Shown here piece after piece: positions 35,766-45,352 of a stretch of 64,000 nt of DNA. Made by a program: the position numbers and the translations under genes. Source of the stretch: Variovorax sp. OK212 (GTDB lineage: Bacteria; Pseudomonadota; Gammaproteobacteria; Burkholderiales; Burkholderiaceae_C); assembly GCF_900112425.1 (NCBI RefSeq), contig NZ_FOLP01000002.1, forward strand, positions 682,001 through 746,000, in the 5' to 3' direction. Positions within the stretch are counted from its first letter, which is position 1. Each line of letters opens with the position of its first letter. The notes beneath the pieces are model-generated. The model searched no databases and was not told where the DNA came from. It saw only the letters and a program-made list of their open reading frames with translations.

Positions 35766-36497
35766 ATGCCAACAATTCTCTTTAAGTCCGATCGTTCTAA
35801 CATTGCGCAGCTGTGCCTAACCGCAATCACGCTTCAAAGCGTCCCTGTGCGCCGTGGTCAGGCTGCTTCCGAGGTCAAGCTGGGGCATGTCTTCCACCTG
35901 ATTTCCAAGCTGCTGCGGTTCCCCGACCAGGCCGCCATGGCACAGGGATTCGAGGCGGGTTTTGTCCCTGGACCCATCGGGTGGGATCAGCATGCGGCAA
36001 CCGAAGCCGCGCGTGCAGGATTTGACATCCGCGCCATCCAAATCTGCCAAAAGGCTTTCCGCGGCGAAATCCCTGCCCAGATCTCGTACGCGCCGGAGTT
36101 GGACGATTCGATCCCCTTCGTGGGGCACTGGCCCGACGATGCGGTGATTAGTGCGCAGGCGTTGCGCGTAGCTCCCTTGTTGCACGAAGAGCCTGAAATC
36201 TTCAACAACCAGCCAGATTTCGGCCACTGCGACGTCTTCGCAATGGGAGATCTGGAGGCGGATGATGATGTCGAAAAGGACGGCATCCGCTGCATGAGTG
36301 CGGTCATGATGGGGCAGTTCTACCAACCCCTTCCCGAGGGGACCGCCGATCAAATGAAACCCTTCATCGCCTTCCATTTCAAGCTCGAATTCGAGATGGG
36401 GCGCACCAAAAGCCGGGGCATCGCGGAGTACATCAACCTGCGTGGCTGCTCGGTGTGGGGCGGCGTGCTCATCGACCCGAGCAAAGCGAACGGCTAA
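35766..36497 (+). CDS. Hypothetical island protein (243 aa)
   Basis: The frame begins with ATG behind CCGAGG and encodes 243 residues without signal peptide or membrane helix. It is acidic, with a mixed alpha/beta look: SEVKLGHVFHLISKLLRF, YAPELDDSIPFVGHWPDDA, a DLEADDDVEKDG patch and a hydrophobic FIAFHFKLEFEMG strand. I recognise no family. It lies between the DUF3987 gene and an IS21 remnant, so it is likely an accessory gene of the island or of an earlier element. Confidence 0.65.
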   Translation: MPTILFKSDRSNIAQLCLTAITLQSVPVRRGQAASEVKLGHVFHLISKLLRFPDQAAMAQGFEAGFVPGPIGWDQHAATEAARAGFDIRAIQICQKAFRGEIPAQISYAPELDDSIPFVGHWPDDAVISAQALRVAPLLHEEPEIFNNQPDFGHCDVFAMGDLEADDDVEKDGIRCMSAVMMGQFYQPLPEGTADQMKPFIAFHFKLEFEMGRTKSRGIAEYINLRGCSVWGGVLIDPSKANG

Positions 36498-36511
36498 GTC
36501 TCTACAAAGGG

Positions 36512-37025
36512 TGTCCGCGCCGAAGTAGAACGGAGCCACCGCGCCGACTGAATCGTGACGCTGTGATGGTCGGCTGTGAATGAGTGTATGTCCTGCCTTG
36601 GTCGTTGACCTCTTGATCGTGGTGATGGATTCGCGTGGCAAGGCGCGGCGGCCGTCGATCGGTGGCGCCTGTTGGATCGGCCTTGGTGCCTGCCACGGGT
36701 CTGCTCCCTGACCTTGACGTGTTTCTTCGCCGTGGCGCTGCTGTGCAGGAACCGGTGGCTCTCGTTACCCGTCTCCACGATGTGGTAGTGGAGCGTGAGG
36801 CGGTCGAGCAAGGCGGTCGCCATCTTCGCGTCCCCGAACACCGTCGACCATGCGGCGAAGTCCAGGTTGGCGGTGATCTCCACGCTGGTGTGCTCGTACA
36901 TTTTTGGACAGCAGGTGGAACAACCGGGCGCCGCTGGCCTGACTGAACGGCAGGCAGCCCAGCTCGTCCAGGATCACCAGATCCATTCGCTGCAGGCTCT
37001 GCGCGATACGACCGCTTCGCAATAG
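36512..37025 (-). pseudogene. IS21-family remnant with frameshifted istB
   Basis: On the minus strand the C-terminal half of IstB (the IS21 ATPase helper) is readable: RMDLVILDELGCLPFSQASG then, in another frame, YEHTSVEITANLDFAAWSTV and HIVETGNESHRF. One extra T in a T5 run at 36901-36905 breaks the frame. The N-terminal half and istA are missing. An IS21-like terminal sequence TGTCCGCGCCG starts at 36512. Non-functional debris at the right end of the island. Confidence 0.8.
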
Positions 37026-37114
37026 GCCAGACCGCCCCGTCGGGCGTAGAAAGCGATGCGTTTCATGCTCAAACCAACCGTGATTCGAATTGGTAGGAAC
37101 GATGGTGTAAGAAA

Positions 37115-37139
37115 TAAAAAAGCGCCCCTAAAGGCGCTT
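37115..37139 (-). terminator. Terminator now serving tRNA-Ser, brought by the island
   Basis: On the minus strand AAGCGCC (37133-37139) pairs with GGCGCTT (37120-37126), followed by a T run (37115-37121). It lies just downstream of the tRNA-Ser 3' end and inside the island repeat, so it replaces the displaced terminator at 17898-17921. Confidence 0.7.
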
Positions 37140-37149
37140 GTTTATTGAC

Positions 37150-37168
37150 TTCTTGGAGGAGAGGGAGG
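37150..37168. repeat. Right attachment repeat, 3' end of tRNA-Ser
   Basis: TTCTTGGAGGAGAGGGAGG, identical to 17923-17941. Positions 37154-37168 are the CCA, acceptor strand and part of the T-arm of tRNA-Ser. Confidence 0.85.
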
Positions 37169-37243
37169 GATTCGAACCCTCGGTACTATCGCTAGTACGC
37201 CTGATTTCGAGTCAGGTACATTCGACCACTCTGCCACCTCTCC
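37154..37243 (-). tRNA. tRNA-Ser (anticodon CGA), island integration site
   Basis: 90-nt class II cloverleaf with acceptor GGAGAGG/CCTCTCC, encoded CCA, anticodon loop CTCGAAA, a long variable arm (CGTACTAGCGATAGTACC) and T-arm GAGGGTTCGAATCCCTC. It lies 56 bp downstream of serS in the same orientation. Integration rebuilt its 3' end from the element's own copy, so it stays functional. Confidence 0.95.
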
Positions 37244-37299
37244 GGTGTCTGTCGAGCCCTCGATTATACGGGTAATTTCGGGCGCTTCGACAAAAAGTA

Positions 37300-38640
<1,341 letters not shown>

Positions 38641-38693
38641 TTAGGTGGGCGTAGCATGGCGGTCCCGCCCACCCACCTCGAAGGGAAAAAACG

Positions 38694-39095
38694 ATGGAAG
38701 CCTATCTGACATTCAACGGCAATGCCGCCGAGGCGCTCGCCTTCTATGCCAGGGCGCTGGATGGAAAGGTCGCCTTCAGCATGACCTTCGGCGAAAGCCC
38801 GATGGGCGCGCAGATGCCGGCGGCCCACAAGGACAAGATCATGCACGCCACGCTCGAGGCGCGCGGCCACAAGCTGATGGCCTCGGACGCTCCGCCCGAG
38901 TGGCCTTTCGAGGGCTACAAGGGCTTCTCGCTGTCGGTGCAGGCCGACAGCGTGGACGAGGGCAGGAAGCTCTTCGACGCGCTGGCCGAAGGCGGCAAGG
39001 TCACGATGCCCTACGGCCCGCAGTTCTGGGCCACGGGCTTCGGCATGCTCACCGACAAGTTCGGCGTGGCGTGGATGGTGAACTGCGAGAAATAG
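38694..39095 (+). CDS. VOC-family protein (PhnB-like)
   Basis: 133 aa of the glyoxalase/bleomycin-resistance fold, PhnB subtype: MEAYLTFNGNAAEALAFYAR at the N-terminus, GESPMGAQMPAAHKDKIMHA, and a C-terminal WATGFGMLTDKFGVAWMVN. Proteins of this type are small dimeric enzymes or binding proteins with unassigned substrates. Divergent from serS with a 62-bp shared upstream region. Confidence 0.88.
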   Translation: MEAYLTFNGNAAEALAFYARALDGKVAFSMTFGESPMGAQMPAAHKDKIMHATLEARGHKLMASDAPPEWPFEGYKGFSLSVQADSVDEGRKLFDALAEGGKVTMPYGPQFWATGFGMLTDKFGVAWMVNCEK

Positions 39096-39110
39096 CGCCC
39101 GAAACGCCGA

Positions 39111-40076
39111 TCAGGCGACGGTGGCGGGGTCGACGTTCGCCCCGCAGATGATCAGGCACACCTTCTCGCCCTCGCGCGGCACATAGGCACCGGTCTGCAG
39201 CGCCGCCAGCGGCAGCGCGGCGGCCGGCTCCACGGCCAGCTTGAGTTCCTTCCACAGCCACTGCTGAGCGGCGCGGATGGCTTCATCGCTCAGCAGCAGC
39301 GCATGCTCGACCTGCTGCTGCGTGATTTCCCAGGAAATCGCACCGATGCGCCGCGCGCCGAGCGAGTCGGCCGCGATGCCGCTCACGTCCACGTCGACCG
39401 GCTCTCCGGCTTCGCGGGCGCGGTACAGCGTAGGCGCCTTCTCGGGCTCGAGCGCCACCACGCGGGCGCGCTTCTCGAACCAGCCGGCCAGCCCGCCGAT
39501 CAGGCCGCCGCCGCCGACGCTCACCAGCACCGAGTCGGGCAGACCGCCCTGCTCCTCGATCTCGCGGCCCAGCGTGCCGGCACCGGCCACCACTTCGGGC
39601 TGGTCGTAGGCATGCGTGAGCAAGGCGCCCGACTCCTTCTGGCGCGTCAGGCAGGCGGCCAGCGCGTCGGGGTACAGCTGGCCGACCACGACCACTTCCG
39701 CGCCCAGCGCACGCAGCCGCGTACGCTTGGCTTCGGGCGACACGCCCGGCAGGAACACCTGGCAGGGCACGCCCAGCGCCTGCGCGGCAGCCGCCGTGGC
39801 AATGCCGGCATTGCCACCCGAGGCCACGACCACGCCGCTTTCGGGAATGTCGTTGGCCAGCAGCCGGTTCATCATGCCGCGCGCCTTGAAGCTGCCGCTG
39901 ACCTGCATGTGCTCCAGCTTGAGCCAGACCTCGGCGCCGGGCGCCTGCACGCCGAAGGCGGCGGCCGGCAGCTTCCACAGCGGGGTTTCGCGCAGGAAGT
40001 GGGCGGCACGCGCGCCCAGTCTCGCGGAGGCGCTATCGATTTCAGAGCGCCACTTGTTGGTTTGCTTGTCGTTCAA
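39111..40076 (-). CDS. Threonine/serine dehydratase (PLP-dependent), TTG start
   Basis: 321 aa of fold-type II PLP enzymes: SGSFKARGMMNRLL holds the Schiff-base lysine (about residue 57), ASGGNAGIATAAAA binds the substrate carboxylate, and VGGGGLIGGLAGW is the phosphate-binding glycine loop. It deaminates threonine or serine to the 2-oxoacid; some relatives are racemases. No ATG is available in the right place. TTG at 40076 overlaps the ispH stop (TTGA) and lies about ten bases after AGGA, which argues for coupled translation. No ACT regulatory domain, so it is the catabolic or short type. Confidence 0.87.
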   Translation of the reverse strand: MNDKQTNKWRSEIDSASARLGARAAHFLRETPLWKLPAAAFGVQAPGAEVWLKLEHMQVSGSFKARGMMNRLLANDIPESGVVVASGGNAGIATAAAAQALGVPCQVFLPGVSPEAKRTRLRALGAEVVVVGQLYPDALAACLTRQKESGALLTHAYDQPEVVAGAGTLGREIEEQGGLPDSVLVSVGGGGLIGGLAGWFEKRARVVALEPEKAPTLYRAREAGEPVDVDVSGIAADSLGARRIGAISWEITQQQVEHALLLSDEAIRAAQQWLWKELKLAVEPAAALPLAALQTGAYVPREGEKVCLIICGANVDPATVA

Positions 40077-41041
40077 GAGATGTGTCCTGGAGGCGGAATG
40101 TCGTCGAGCTTCAAGCCCTTGGGAAGCGGAAACTTGATGGTTTCCTCGATGCCGTCCATCTTGCGGACCGACACCGCGCCCAGCGCGCGCACGCGGTCGA
40201 TCACCTCGCGCACCAGCACCTCGGGCGCCGAGGCACCTGCGGTGAGGCCGATGCGCGTCTTGCCCTCGAACCACTCGGGCTTCAGCTCGGCGGCCGAATC
40301 GACCATGTAGCTCTCGGTGCCCAGTCGCTGCGCCAGTTCGCGCAGGCGGTTGCTGTTGGAGCTGGTGGGGCTGCCGACCACGATCACCAGGTCGACCTGC
40401 GGGCTCATGATCTTCACCGCGTCCTGGCGGTTCTGGGTTGCGTAGCAGATGTCCTGCTGCTTGGGCTCGCGCACGGCCGGAAAGCGCGCGCGCACGGCGG
40501 CCGCGATCTCGGCCGCGTCGTCCACGCTCAGCGTGGTCTGCGTGACCACGGCGAGCTTCTCGGTCTGCAACGGTGCCACGCGGGCCACGTCTTTCACGTC
40601 TTCCACCAGGTGGATGCCGCTGGAGAGCTGGCCCATCGTGCCTTCGACCTCGGGGTGCCCCTTGTGGCCGATCATGATGAACTCGTAGCCCTCCTTGGCG
40701 AGCTTGGCCACCTCGACGTGCACCTTGGTCACCAGCGGGCAGGTGGCATCGAAGATCTCGAAGCCGCGGTCGCGCGCCTCCTGCTCCACGGCCTTGCTCA
40801 CGCCGTGCGCGCTGAACACCAGCGTGGCGCCGGGCGGCACGTCGGACAGTTCCTCGATGAAGACCGCGCCCTTGGCCTTGAGCTCGTTCACCACGTAGGT
40901 GTTGTGCACGATCTCGTGGCGCACGTAGATCGGCGCGCCGAACTTGGCGATGGCGCGCTCCACGATCTCGATGGCACGGTCGACGCCCGCGCAGAAACCG
41001 CGCGGCTCGGCCAGCAGGACTTCCGAGATGTCGGAATTCAT
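40073..41041 (-). CDS. ispH: 4-hydroxy-3-methylbut-2-enyl diphosphate reductase
   Basis: 322 aa. The three iron-sulfur cysteines are in PRGFCAGV (about residue 17), DATCPLVTKVH and QDICYATQNRQ. The family signature TAGASAPEVLV is near residue 275. IspH makes IPP and DMAPP in the last step of the MEP isoprenoid pathway. The ATG overlaps the stop of fkpB (ATGA), as in many proteobacteria where fkpB-ispH form an operon. The dehydratase gene follows with a similar overlap. Confidence 0.97.
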   Translation of the reverse strand: MNSDISEVLLAEPRGFCAGVDRAIEIVERAIAKFGAPIYVRHEIVHNTYVVNELKAKGAVFIEELSDVPPGATLVFSAHGVSKAVEQEARDRGFEIFDATCPLVTKVHVEVAKLAKEGYEFIMIGHKGHPEVEGTMGQLSSGIHLVEDVKDVARVAPLQTEKLAVVTQTTLSVDDAAEIAAAVRARFPAVREPKQQDICYATQNRQDAVKIMSPQVDLVIVVGSPTSSNSNRLRELAQRLGTESYMVDSAAELKPEWFEGKTRIGLTAGASAPEVLVREVIDRVRALGAVSVRKMDGIEETIKFPLPKGLKLDDIPPPGHIS

Positions 41042-41508
41042 AGCACTCCGATCAGCTTCACTTCGAAGGTGACCGGCTGGCCCGCCAGCGGGTGGTTGAA
41101 GTCGAAGCGCACCGCGGTCTCGCTCGACTCGACGACCGCGCCGGCGTAGCTGCCGGTGCCGTCGGGCGTGGGGAACTGCACCACGTCGCCCACGGCGTAT
41201 TTCTCGTCGGGGTCGCCCATCCTGGCGAGCAGCTTCCTGGCCACCCACTGCTGCATGTCGGGGTTGCGCTCGCCGAAGGCCTCGCCGGCGGGCAGCTCGA
41301 AGGTGGCGTGGGTGCCCTCCTCGAGGCCCATCAGGCGCTGCTCCATGGCCGGAGAAAGCTCGCCGGTGCCGAGCGACAACGTCGCGGGCTTGTCGGCGAA
41401 AGTGTTGATGATGTCGCCCGCCGGACCGGCCAGCCGGTAGTGCAGGGTCAGGAAGGAGCCGGAAGTCACGACTTGGGACATGGGGGCATCAGAGGTGGGC
41501 AAAGACAA
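41038..41508 (-). CDS. fkpB: FKBP-type peptidyl-prolyl isomerase (FkpB/SlpA)
   Basis: 156 aa, SlyD/SlpA-like: an FKBP core interrupted by an insert-in-flap domain ([20 protein letters not shown], about 72-91), with [19 protein letters not shown] near the C-terminus. It acts as a folding catalyst and chaperone in the cytoplasm. It is the first gene of an fkpB-ispH-dehydratase operon with 4-bp overlaps. An alternative start at Met10 (MSQVVTSG) is equally plausible. Confidence 0.92.
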   Translation of the reverse strand: MSLPTSDAPMSQVVTSGSFLTLHYRLAGPAGDIINTFADKPATLSLGTGELSPAMEQRLMGLEEGTHATFELPAGEAFGERNPDMQQWVARKLLARMGDPDEKYAVGDVVQFPTPDGTGSYAGAVVESSETAVRFDFNHPLAGQPVTFEVKLIGVL

Positions 41509-41589
41509 GGTGGGTGTCCCGATAAACTGGACCTCATTTTAGGGATCGGGGCTTCCACCCGGCTCCGCCAAGGTTTCACCCAGGGTTTC

Positions 41590-42267
41590 ATGGCATTCAA
41601 GGATCTCCCTCTAGACGCCCGCCCGCGCGAAAAACTCATTGCCCGCGGCGCCTCCGCGCTGGCGGACGCCGAGCTGCTGGCCCTGCTGCTGCGCACCGGC
41701 GTGGCGGGCAAGAACGTGCTGCAGCTGGCGCAGCAACTGCTCGAACGCTTCGGCGGCCTGTCGGGCCTGCTGCACACCGGCCCCGACGACCTCAAGGCCG
41801 TCAAGGGCATGGGCGGCAGCGCCAAGCGCTCCGAACTCATCGCCGTGCTCGAGCTCGCGCGCCGCGCCATGGGCGAGAAGCTCAAGGCGCGCACGGTGTT
41901 CGACTCGCCCGACGCCGTCAAGCAATACCTGCAGATGCACATCGGCTCGCGCCCCTACGAGGTGTTCGCGGTGGTGTTCCTCGACGTGCAGCACCGCCTG
42001 ATCGCCCTGGAAGAGATGTTCCGCGGCACGCTCACGCAGACCAGCGTCTACCCGCGCGAAGTGGTCACGCGCGCCATCCAGCACCAGGCCGCGGCCGTGG
42101 TGCTGTCGCACAACCACCCCAGCGGCAACACCGAGCCCTCGCGCGCCGACGAGGCGCTCACGCAGACGCTGCGCGCCGCGCTGGCGCTGGTGGACGTGCG
42201 CGTGATCGACCACGTGATCGTGGGCCCGGGGCGCAGTTTCTCGATGGCCGAGGGAGGGCTGCTCTGA
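41590..42267 (+). CDS. radC: RadC-family JAMM protein (DNA repair-associated)
   Basis: 225 aa, the usual length. An N-terminal helix-hairpin-helix part ([20 protein letters not shown], about 12-31) is followed by the JAB/MPN-type metal site [15 protein letters not shown] (about 173-187). The family is widespread, but its role in repair is disputed; some members resemble anti-restriction proteins. Divergent from fkpB. The TGA overlaps the ATG of smr by one base. Confidence 0.95.
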   Translation: MAFKDLPLDARPREKLIARGASALADAELLALLLRTGVAGKNVLQLAQQLLERFGGLSGLLHTGPDDLKAVKGMGGSAKRSELIAVLELARRAMGEKLKARTVFDSPDAVKQYLQMHIGSRPYEVFAVVFLDVQHRLIALEEMFRGTLTQTSVYPREVVTRAIQHQAAAVVLSHNHPSGNTEPSRADEALTQTLRAALALVDVRVIDHVIVGPGRSFSMAEGGLL

Positions 42268-42971
42268 TGGCATCGCGTCCCCCTGCACGCCCCCCCGCAC
42301 CGCCCCCTGCCCGTGCCTCCGCCCGCGCTCCTGCGCTGAAGAACCTCGCCGACCTCAAGCAGGTGCAGCGCGCGCTCGCCGAGACCCGCGAGCGCGAAGC
42401 CGCCGAGGCGCAAGCCAGGGCCGCGGCCGAGCGCCAGCGCGCCGCCGAGAAAGACCTCTTCGCCCGCGCCATCGGCGCCACCGAGCCGCTGCGCCGCAAG
42501 GTCAGCGTGCCGCTCGCGCCCGATCCGCCCGCGCCGATCCCGGTGCAGCACCAGCTCGACGAGCAGCGCGTGCTGCGCGAGTCGCTGTCCGACGAGTTCG
42601 ACGTGACCACGCTGCTCGACGTGGACGACGCCATGAGCTTTCGCCGCCCCGGCATCGGCACCGACGTGACGGCGCGGCTGCGCAAGGGCGAATGGTCGAT
42701 CCAGGCGCAGGTCGACCTGCACGGCCTGCGCAGCGACGAGGCGCGCGAGGCGCTGGGCGGTTTCATCCGCACCGCGCACAAGAAGGGCCTGCGCTGCGTG
42801 CGCGTGGTGCATGGCAAGGGCCTGGGCTCGCCGGGCAAGCAGCCCGTGCTCAAGACCAAGACGCAGCGCTGGCTGATCCAGAAGAACGAGGTGATCGCCT
42901 TCGTGCAGGCCAAGCCGGCCGAAGGCGGGGCCGGGGCGCTGGTGGTGCTGCTGGCGCCCGTGCGGCGCTGA
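42267..42971 (+). CDS. Smr-domain protein
   Basis: 234 aa: a proline/alanine-rich N-terminus, a charged helical segment rich in Arg, Glu and Ala (about 25-70), and a C-terminal Smr domain (VDLHGLRSDEAREALGGFIR, then CVRVVHGKGLGSPGKQPVLK, and a final LVVLLAP). Smr domains, as in MutS2 and SmrA, nick DNA or RNA; the DLHG and HGKG motifs are intact. The start overlaps radC, so the two are translated together. Confidence 0.9.
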   Translation: MASRPPARPPAPPPARASARAPALKNLADLKQVQRALAETREREAAEAQARAAAERQRAAEKDLFARAIGATEPLRRKVSVPLAPDPPAPIPVQHQLDEQRVLRESLSDEFDVTTLLDVDDAMSFRRPGIGTDVTARLRKGEWSIQAQVDLHGLRSDEAREALGGFIRTAHKKGLRCVRVVHGKGLGSPGKQPVLKTKTQRWLIQKNEVIAFVQAKPAEGGAGALVVLLAPVRR

Positions 42972-42980
42972 GGCTTTTTT

Positions 42981-43113
42981 CTCCTTCCCCCGCTGGGGGA
43001 AGGCCGGGATGGGGGCTCGCGCCCTTGGCACGGCACCGCACCGAACAGGCCGCGACATATCGACCGCCGTCGTGCCCCCACCCCAACCCTCCCCCAGCGG
43101 GGGAGGGAGCAAG
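42981..43113. repeat. Palindromic intergenic repeat, copy 1
   Basis: Two G/C hairpins: CCTTCCCCC-gc-TGGGGGAAGG at the left and CCCTCCCCC-agc-GGGGGAGGG at the right, separated by about 85 bp. The ends and some internal blocks (GCCGGGATGGGGGC, CGACCG, CGTGCCCC) match copy 2 at 49732-49849. It lies between convergent smr and cpdB and may act as a bidirectional terminator. Confidence 0.8.
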
Positions 43114-43118
43114 ACGGG

Positions 43119-45266
43119 TCAGTGGCCCAGGTCCAGCTTGTAGACCGAACGCCCCTTGCCGCTGCCGTCGTCCGCCGTCAGCAGCGAGATGTTCGCCAGC
43201 CCCGCATCGGTGGCCGCGCCCAGTTGCCCCTGCCCCGACGTGAACACCACGTTGCCCGCCGTCGTCACCTGCGTGAAGCGCCAGCTGCGCGCCGCGCCGT
43301 TGGCCGTGCGGGTGATGGTCTTGTGGGTCTTGATGTAGTCGATCAGCACGTCGCGGTTGGCATCGGGCGACGCGTAGATCGTCGCGCGGCCGTCCAGCGC
43401 CGCAATGAAGCTCGCGCCGCTGGTCGCGCGGTAGTTGTTGGTCGCAATGACGAACTCCTTCGCCAGGTCGATCGGCGCGCCCATGTAGCTCAGGTTCCTG
43501 ATGCGGCTGCCCACGGCCTGCGTCACGTCGATCTCGTACTGCACGTCGGGCGTGGTGAACATGTCGAAGTTGTAGCCGGGGAAGGTGCTGATCAGCTGCT
43601 GGTCGGCCGTGGCGGCCGGGTCGATCCTGTTGAAGCGCTTCGCCGCGGCCTCGAGCCAGGCCTTCACCTCGGCGCCCGTCACCTTCACCGCATACACCGT
43701 GTTCGGGTACAGGTACAGGTCGGCCGCGTTGAAGATCGCCAGGTTGCCCACGGCCACGTCGGTGTAGTCGCGCCCGCCCTCGTAGCCGGACTTGAACGGC
43801 GCGCTCACCGACAGCACCGGCAGGCTCGCGTACTGCGGCAGGTTGGCCTGGATGTAGGCCGTCACGTAGCCGGCCTGCGCCTGGTTCACGATCTGGATCG
43901 CGCCCGGGTCGCCCACGTCCGCGAAGTAGGTGTTCATGCGGAAGTCGGTGCTGCCGATCGGCGTCTTCACGTAGGTGATGGCGGCCTGGTGCTGCGTTTC
44001 GATCAGCGGCGCGACGCTCGGGTCGGCATCGACGTAGATCGCCTTGCCCGCGCCGTCCTTGCCGGTCTGCGTGGAGCGCGCATCGACGAAGGTCTTGCTC
44101 TTGTCCACGCTCCAGGCCTTGCCGTCGTACACCAGCTCGAGCTTGATGAGCCCCAGCGCCTTGCCCCACGAGCTGGCCATGACGGCAGGCACGCCGTTCA
44201 CGGTGCCGGCCGCGTTGTCCACGCCGGCCTGCTTGTAGCCCGGGCTCGTGCCGCGGTCGGGGAACACGCCGTGCTGGTGGCCCATCATCAGCGCGTCGAT
44301 GCCCGGCACCTTCGACAGGTAGAGGCCGGGGCTTTCCATGGTCGGCGAGTACGGCGAGGCGTCGAGCCCGCCGTGCTGCAGCGCGACCACGATGTCGGCG
44401 CCCTGCGCGCGCAGCTCGGGGATGTACCTGGTGGCCGATTCGACCGCGCCTTCGGTGCGCACCTTGCCTTCGAGAAAGCGCTTGTCCCAGCTCAGGATGC
44501 CGGGCGTGGTGAAGCCGATCACGCCGACCTTCACCGGCACCGTCACGGTCTTGCCGTCGGGCCCGGTGGCGCTGAACTGCTTGGTGACGATGGTGTACGG
44601 CGCCAGCAGCGGCTTGCCGCTCTTCACGCTCTGCACGTTGGCCAGCACCATCGGGAAGTTGGGGCCGGCGCATTTCTTCGTGCCGTCGACGCCGTCGACG
44701 TCGAGGCCGCCGCCGATCACCTGGTTGAGAAAGTCCAGCCCGTAGTTGAACTCGTGGTTGCCCAGCGTGCCGGCGTCGTAGCCGGTGGCGTTCATGGCCT
44801 TGTAGACCGACAGCGGCTGGGTGCACGGAATCCGGCTCACCAGTGCTTCGTAGTCGGCCAGCGCGGTGCCCTGGATGGTGTCGCCGTTGTCGAACAGCAT
44901 CGTGTTCGCGAATTCCTTGCGCGCCGCGTTGATCAGCGTGGCGGTGCGCTCATAGCCGTACGACTTGTCCTCGGCGAGCTTGAAGTAGTCGTAGCTGCGC
45001 ACGTTGAAGTGCAGGTCGGTGGTTTCCAGCAGCGCGACCGTGGTGCGCGTGCCGGCCGCCACCGGCGCCGGCGTGGTGGGCGGTGCCGGCGAGACCGGCG
45101 GCAACACCACGCTGCCACCGCCGCTGCCGCCACCGCAAGCGGTGAGCACGGCAACCAGCACGGCAGCGCAGGTGGTCATGGGGGCAACACGCCGCAGAGG
45201 CGAGAAATTAGAGAACGTCGAGGACGTTGAAAAAGTCGAAGGCACCGCAGCCGCTGCGTTCTTCAT
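43119..45266 (-). CDS. Bifunctional 2',3'-cyclic-nucleotide phosphodiesterase / 5'-nucleotidase-type lipoprotein
   Basis: 715 aa. After a Ser/Phe-rich leader comes a second hydrophobic signal (MTTCAAVLVAVL) ending in the lipobox LTAC-GGG, so the mature protein is probably a lipoprotein with a Gly/Pro linker. The metallophosphatase domain shows TTDLHFNV, DNGDTIQGTAL, GTLGNHEFNYG, ALQHGG and GHQHGVFP, all metal-binding motifs of the UshA/CpdB family. A C-terminal 5'-nucleotidase domain follows (NLAIFNAADLYLYPN, about 470-485). It salvages extracellular nucleotides. Met30 may be the true start, since the first 29 residues are unusual. Confidence 0.92.
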   Translation of the reverse strand: MKNAAAAVPSTFSTSSTFSNFSPLRRVAPMTTCAAVLVAVLTACGGGSGGGSVVLPPVSPAPPTTPAPVAAGTRTTVALLETTDLHFNVRSYDYFKLAEDKSYGYERTATLINAARKEFANTMLFDNGDTIQGTALADYEALVSRIPCTQPLSVYKAMNATGYDAGTLGNHEFNYGLDFLNQVIGGGLDVDGVDGTKKCAGPNFPMVLANVQSVKSGKPLLAPYTIVTKQFSATGPDGKTVTVPVKVGVIGFTTPGILSWDKRFLEGKVRTEGAVESATRYIPELRAQGADIVVALQHGGLDASPYSPTMESPGLYLSKVPGIDALMMGHQHGVFPDRGTSPGYKQAGVDNAAGTVNGVPAVMASSWGKALGLIKLELVYDGKAWSVDKSKTFVDARSTQTGKDGAGKAIYVDADPSVAPLIETQHQAAITYVKTPIGSTDFRMNTYFADVGDPGAIQIVNQAQAGYVTAYIQANLPQYASLPVLSVSAPFKSGYEGGRDYTDVAVGNLAIFNAADLYLYPNTVYAVKVTGAEVKAWLEAAAKRFNRIDPAATADQQLISTFPGYNFDMFTTPDVQYEIDVTQAVGSRIRNLSYMGAPIDLAKEFVIATNNYRATSGASFIAALDGRATIYASPDANRDVLIDYIKTHKTITRTANGAARSWRFTQVTTAGNVVFTSGQGQLGAATDAGLANISLLTADDGSGKGRSVYKLDLGH

Positions 45267-45352
45267 CGAGAGATCTCCCTGCAATTTCGAGGAAGACCAG
45301 TCTCTGAAAGCAGAGTGACAGACTGGTGAACCCAGCCTGACCTGCGGCAGCT

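Larger units (their letters stand above)
17923..37168. mobile_element. Genomic island integrated at the 3' end of tRNA-Ser(CGA), carrying a CDI locus
   Basis: About 19.2 kb bounded by exact 19-bp direct repeats, with a tyrosine integrase at the left end and the intact tRNA-Ser at the right end, the layout of P4-like islands. Contents: integrase, a small membrane protein, an AP2-domain protein, a CdiB/CdiI/CdiA-type locus, an IS5-family remnant, a DUF3987 gene, an unknown 243-aa gene and an IS21 remnant. Composition is uneven, with AT-rich patches at 17.9-18.8, 22.4-23.5 and 33.9-34.8 kb. No conjugation or replication genes are seen, so it would need a helper to move between cells. Confidence 0.85.
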
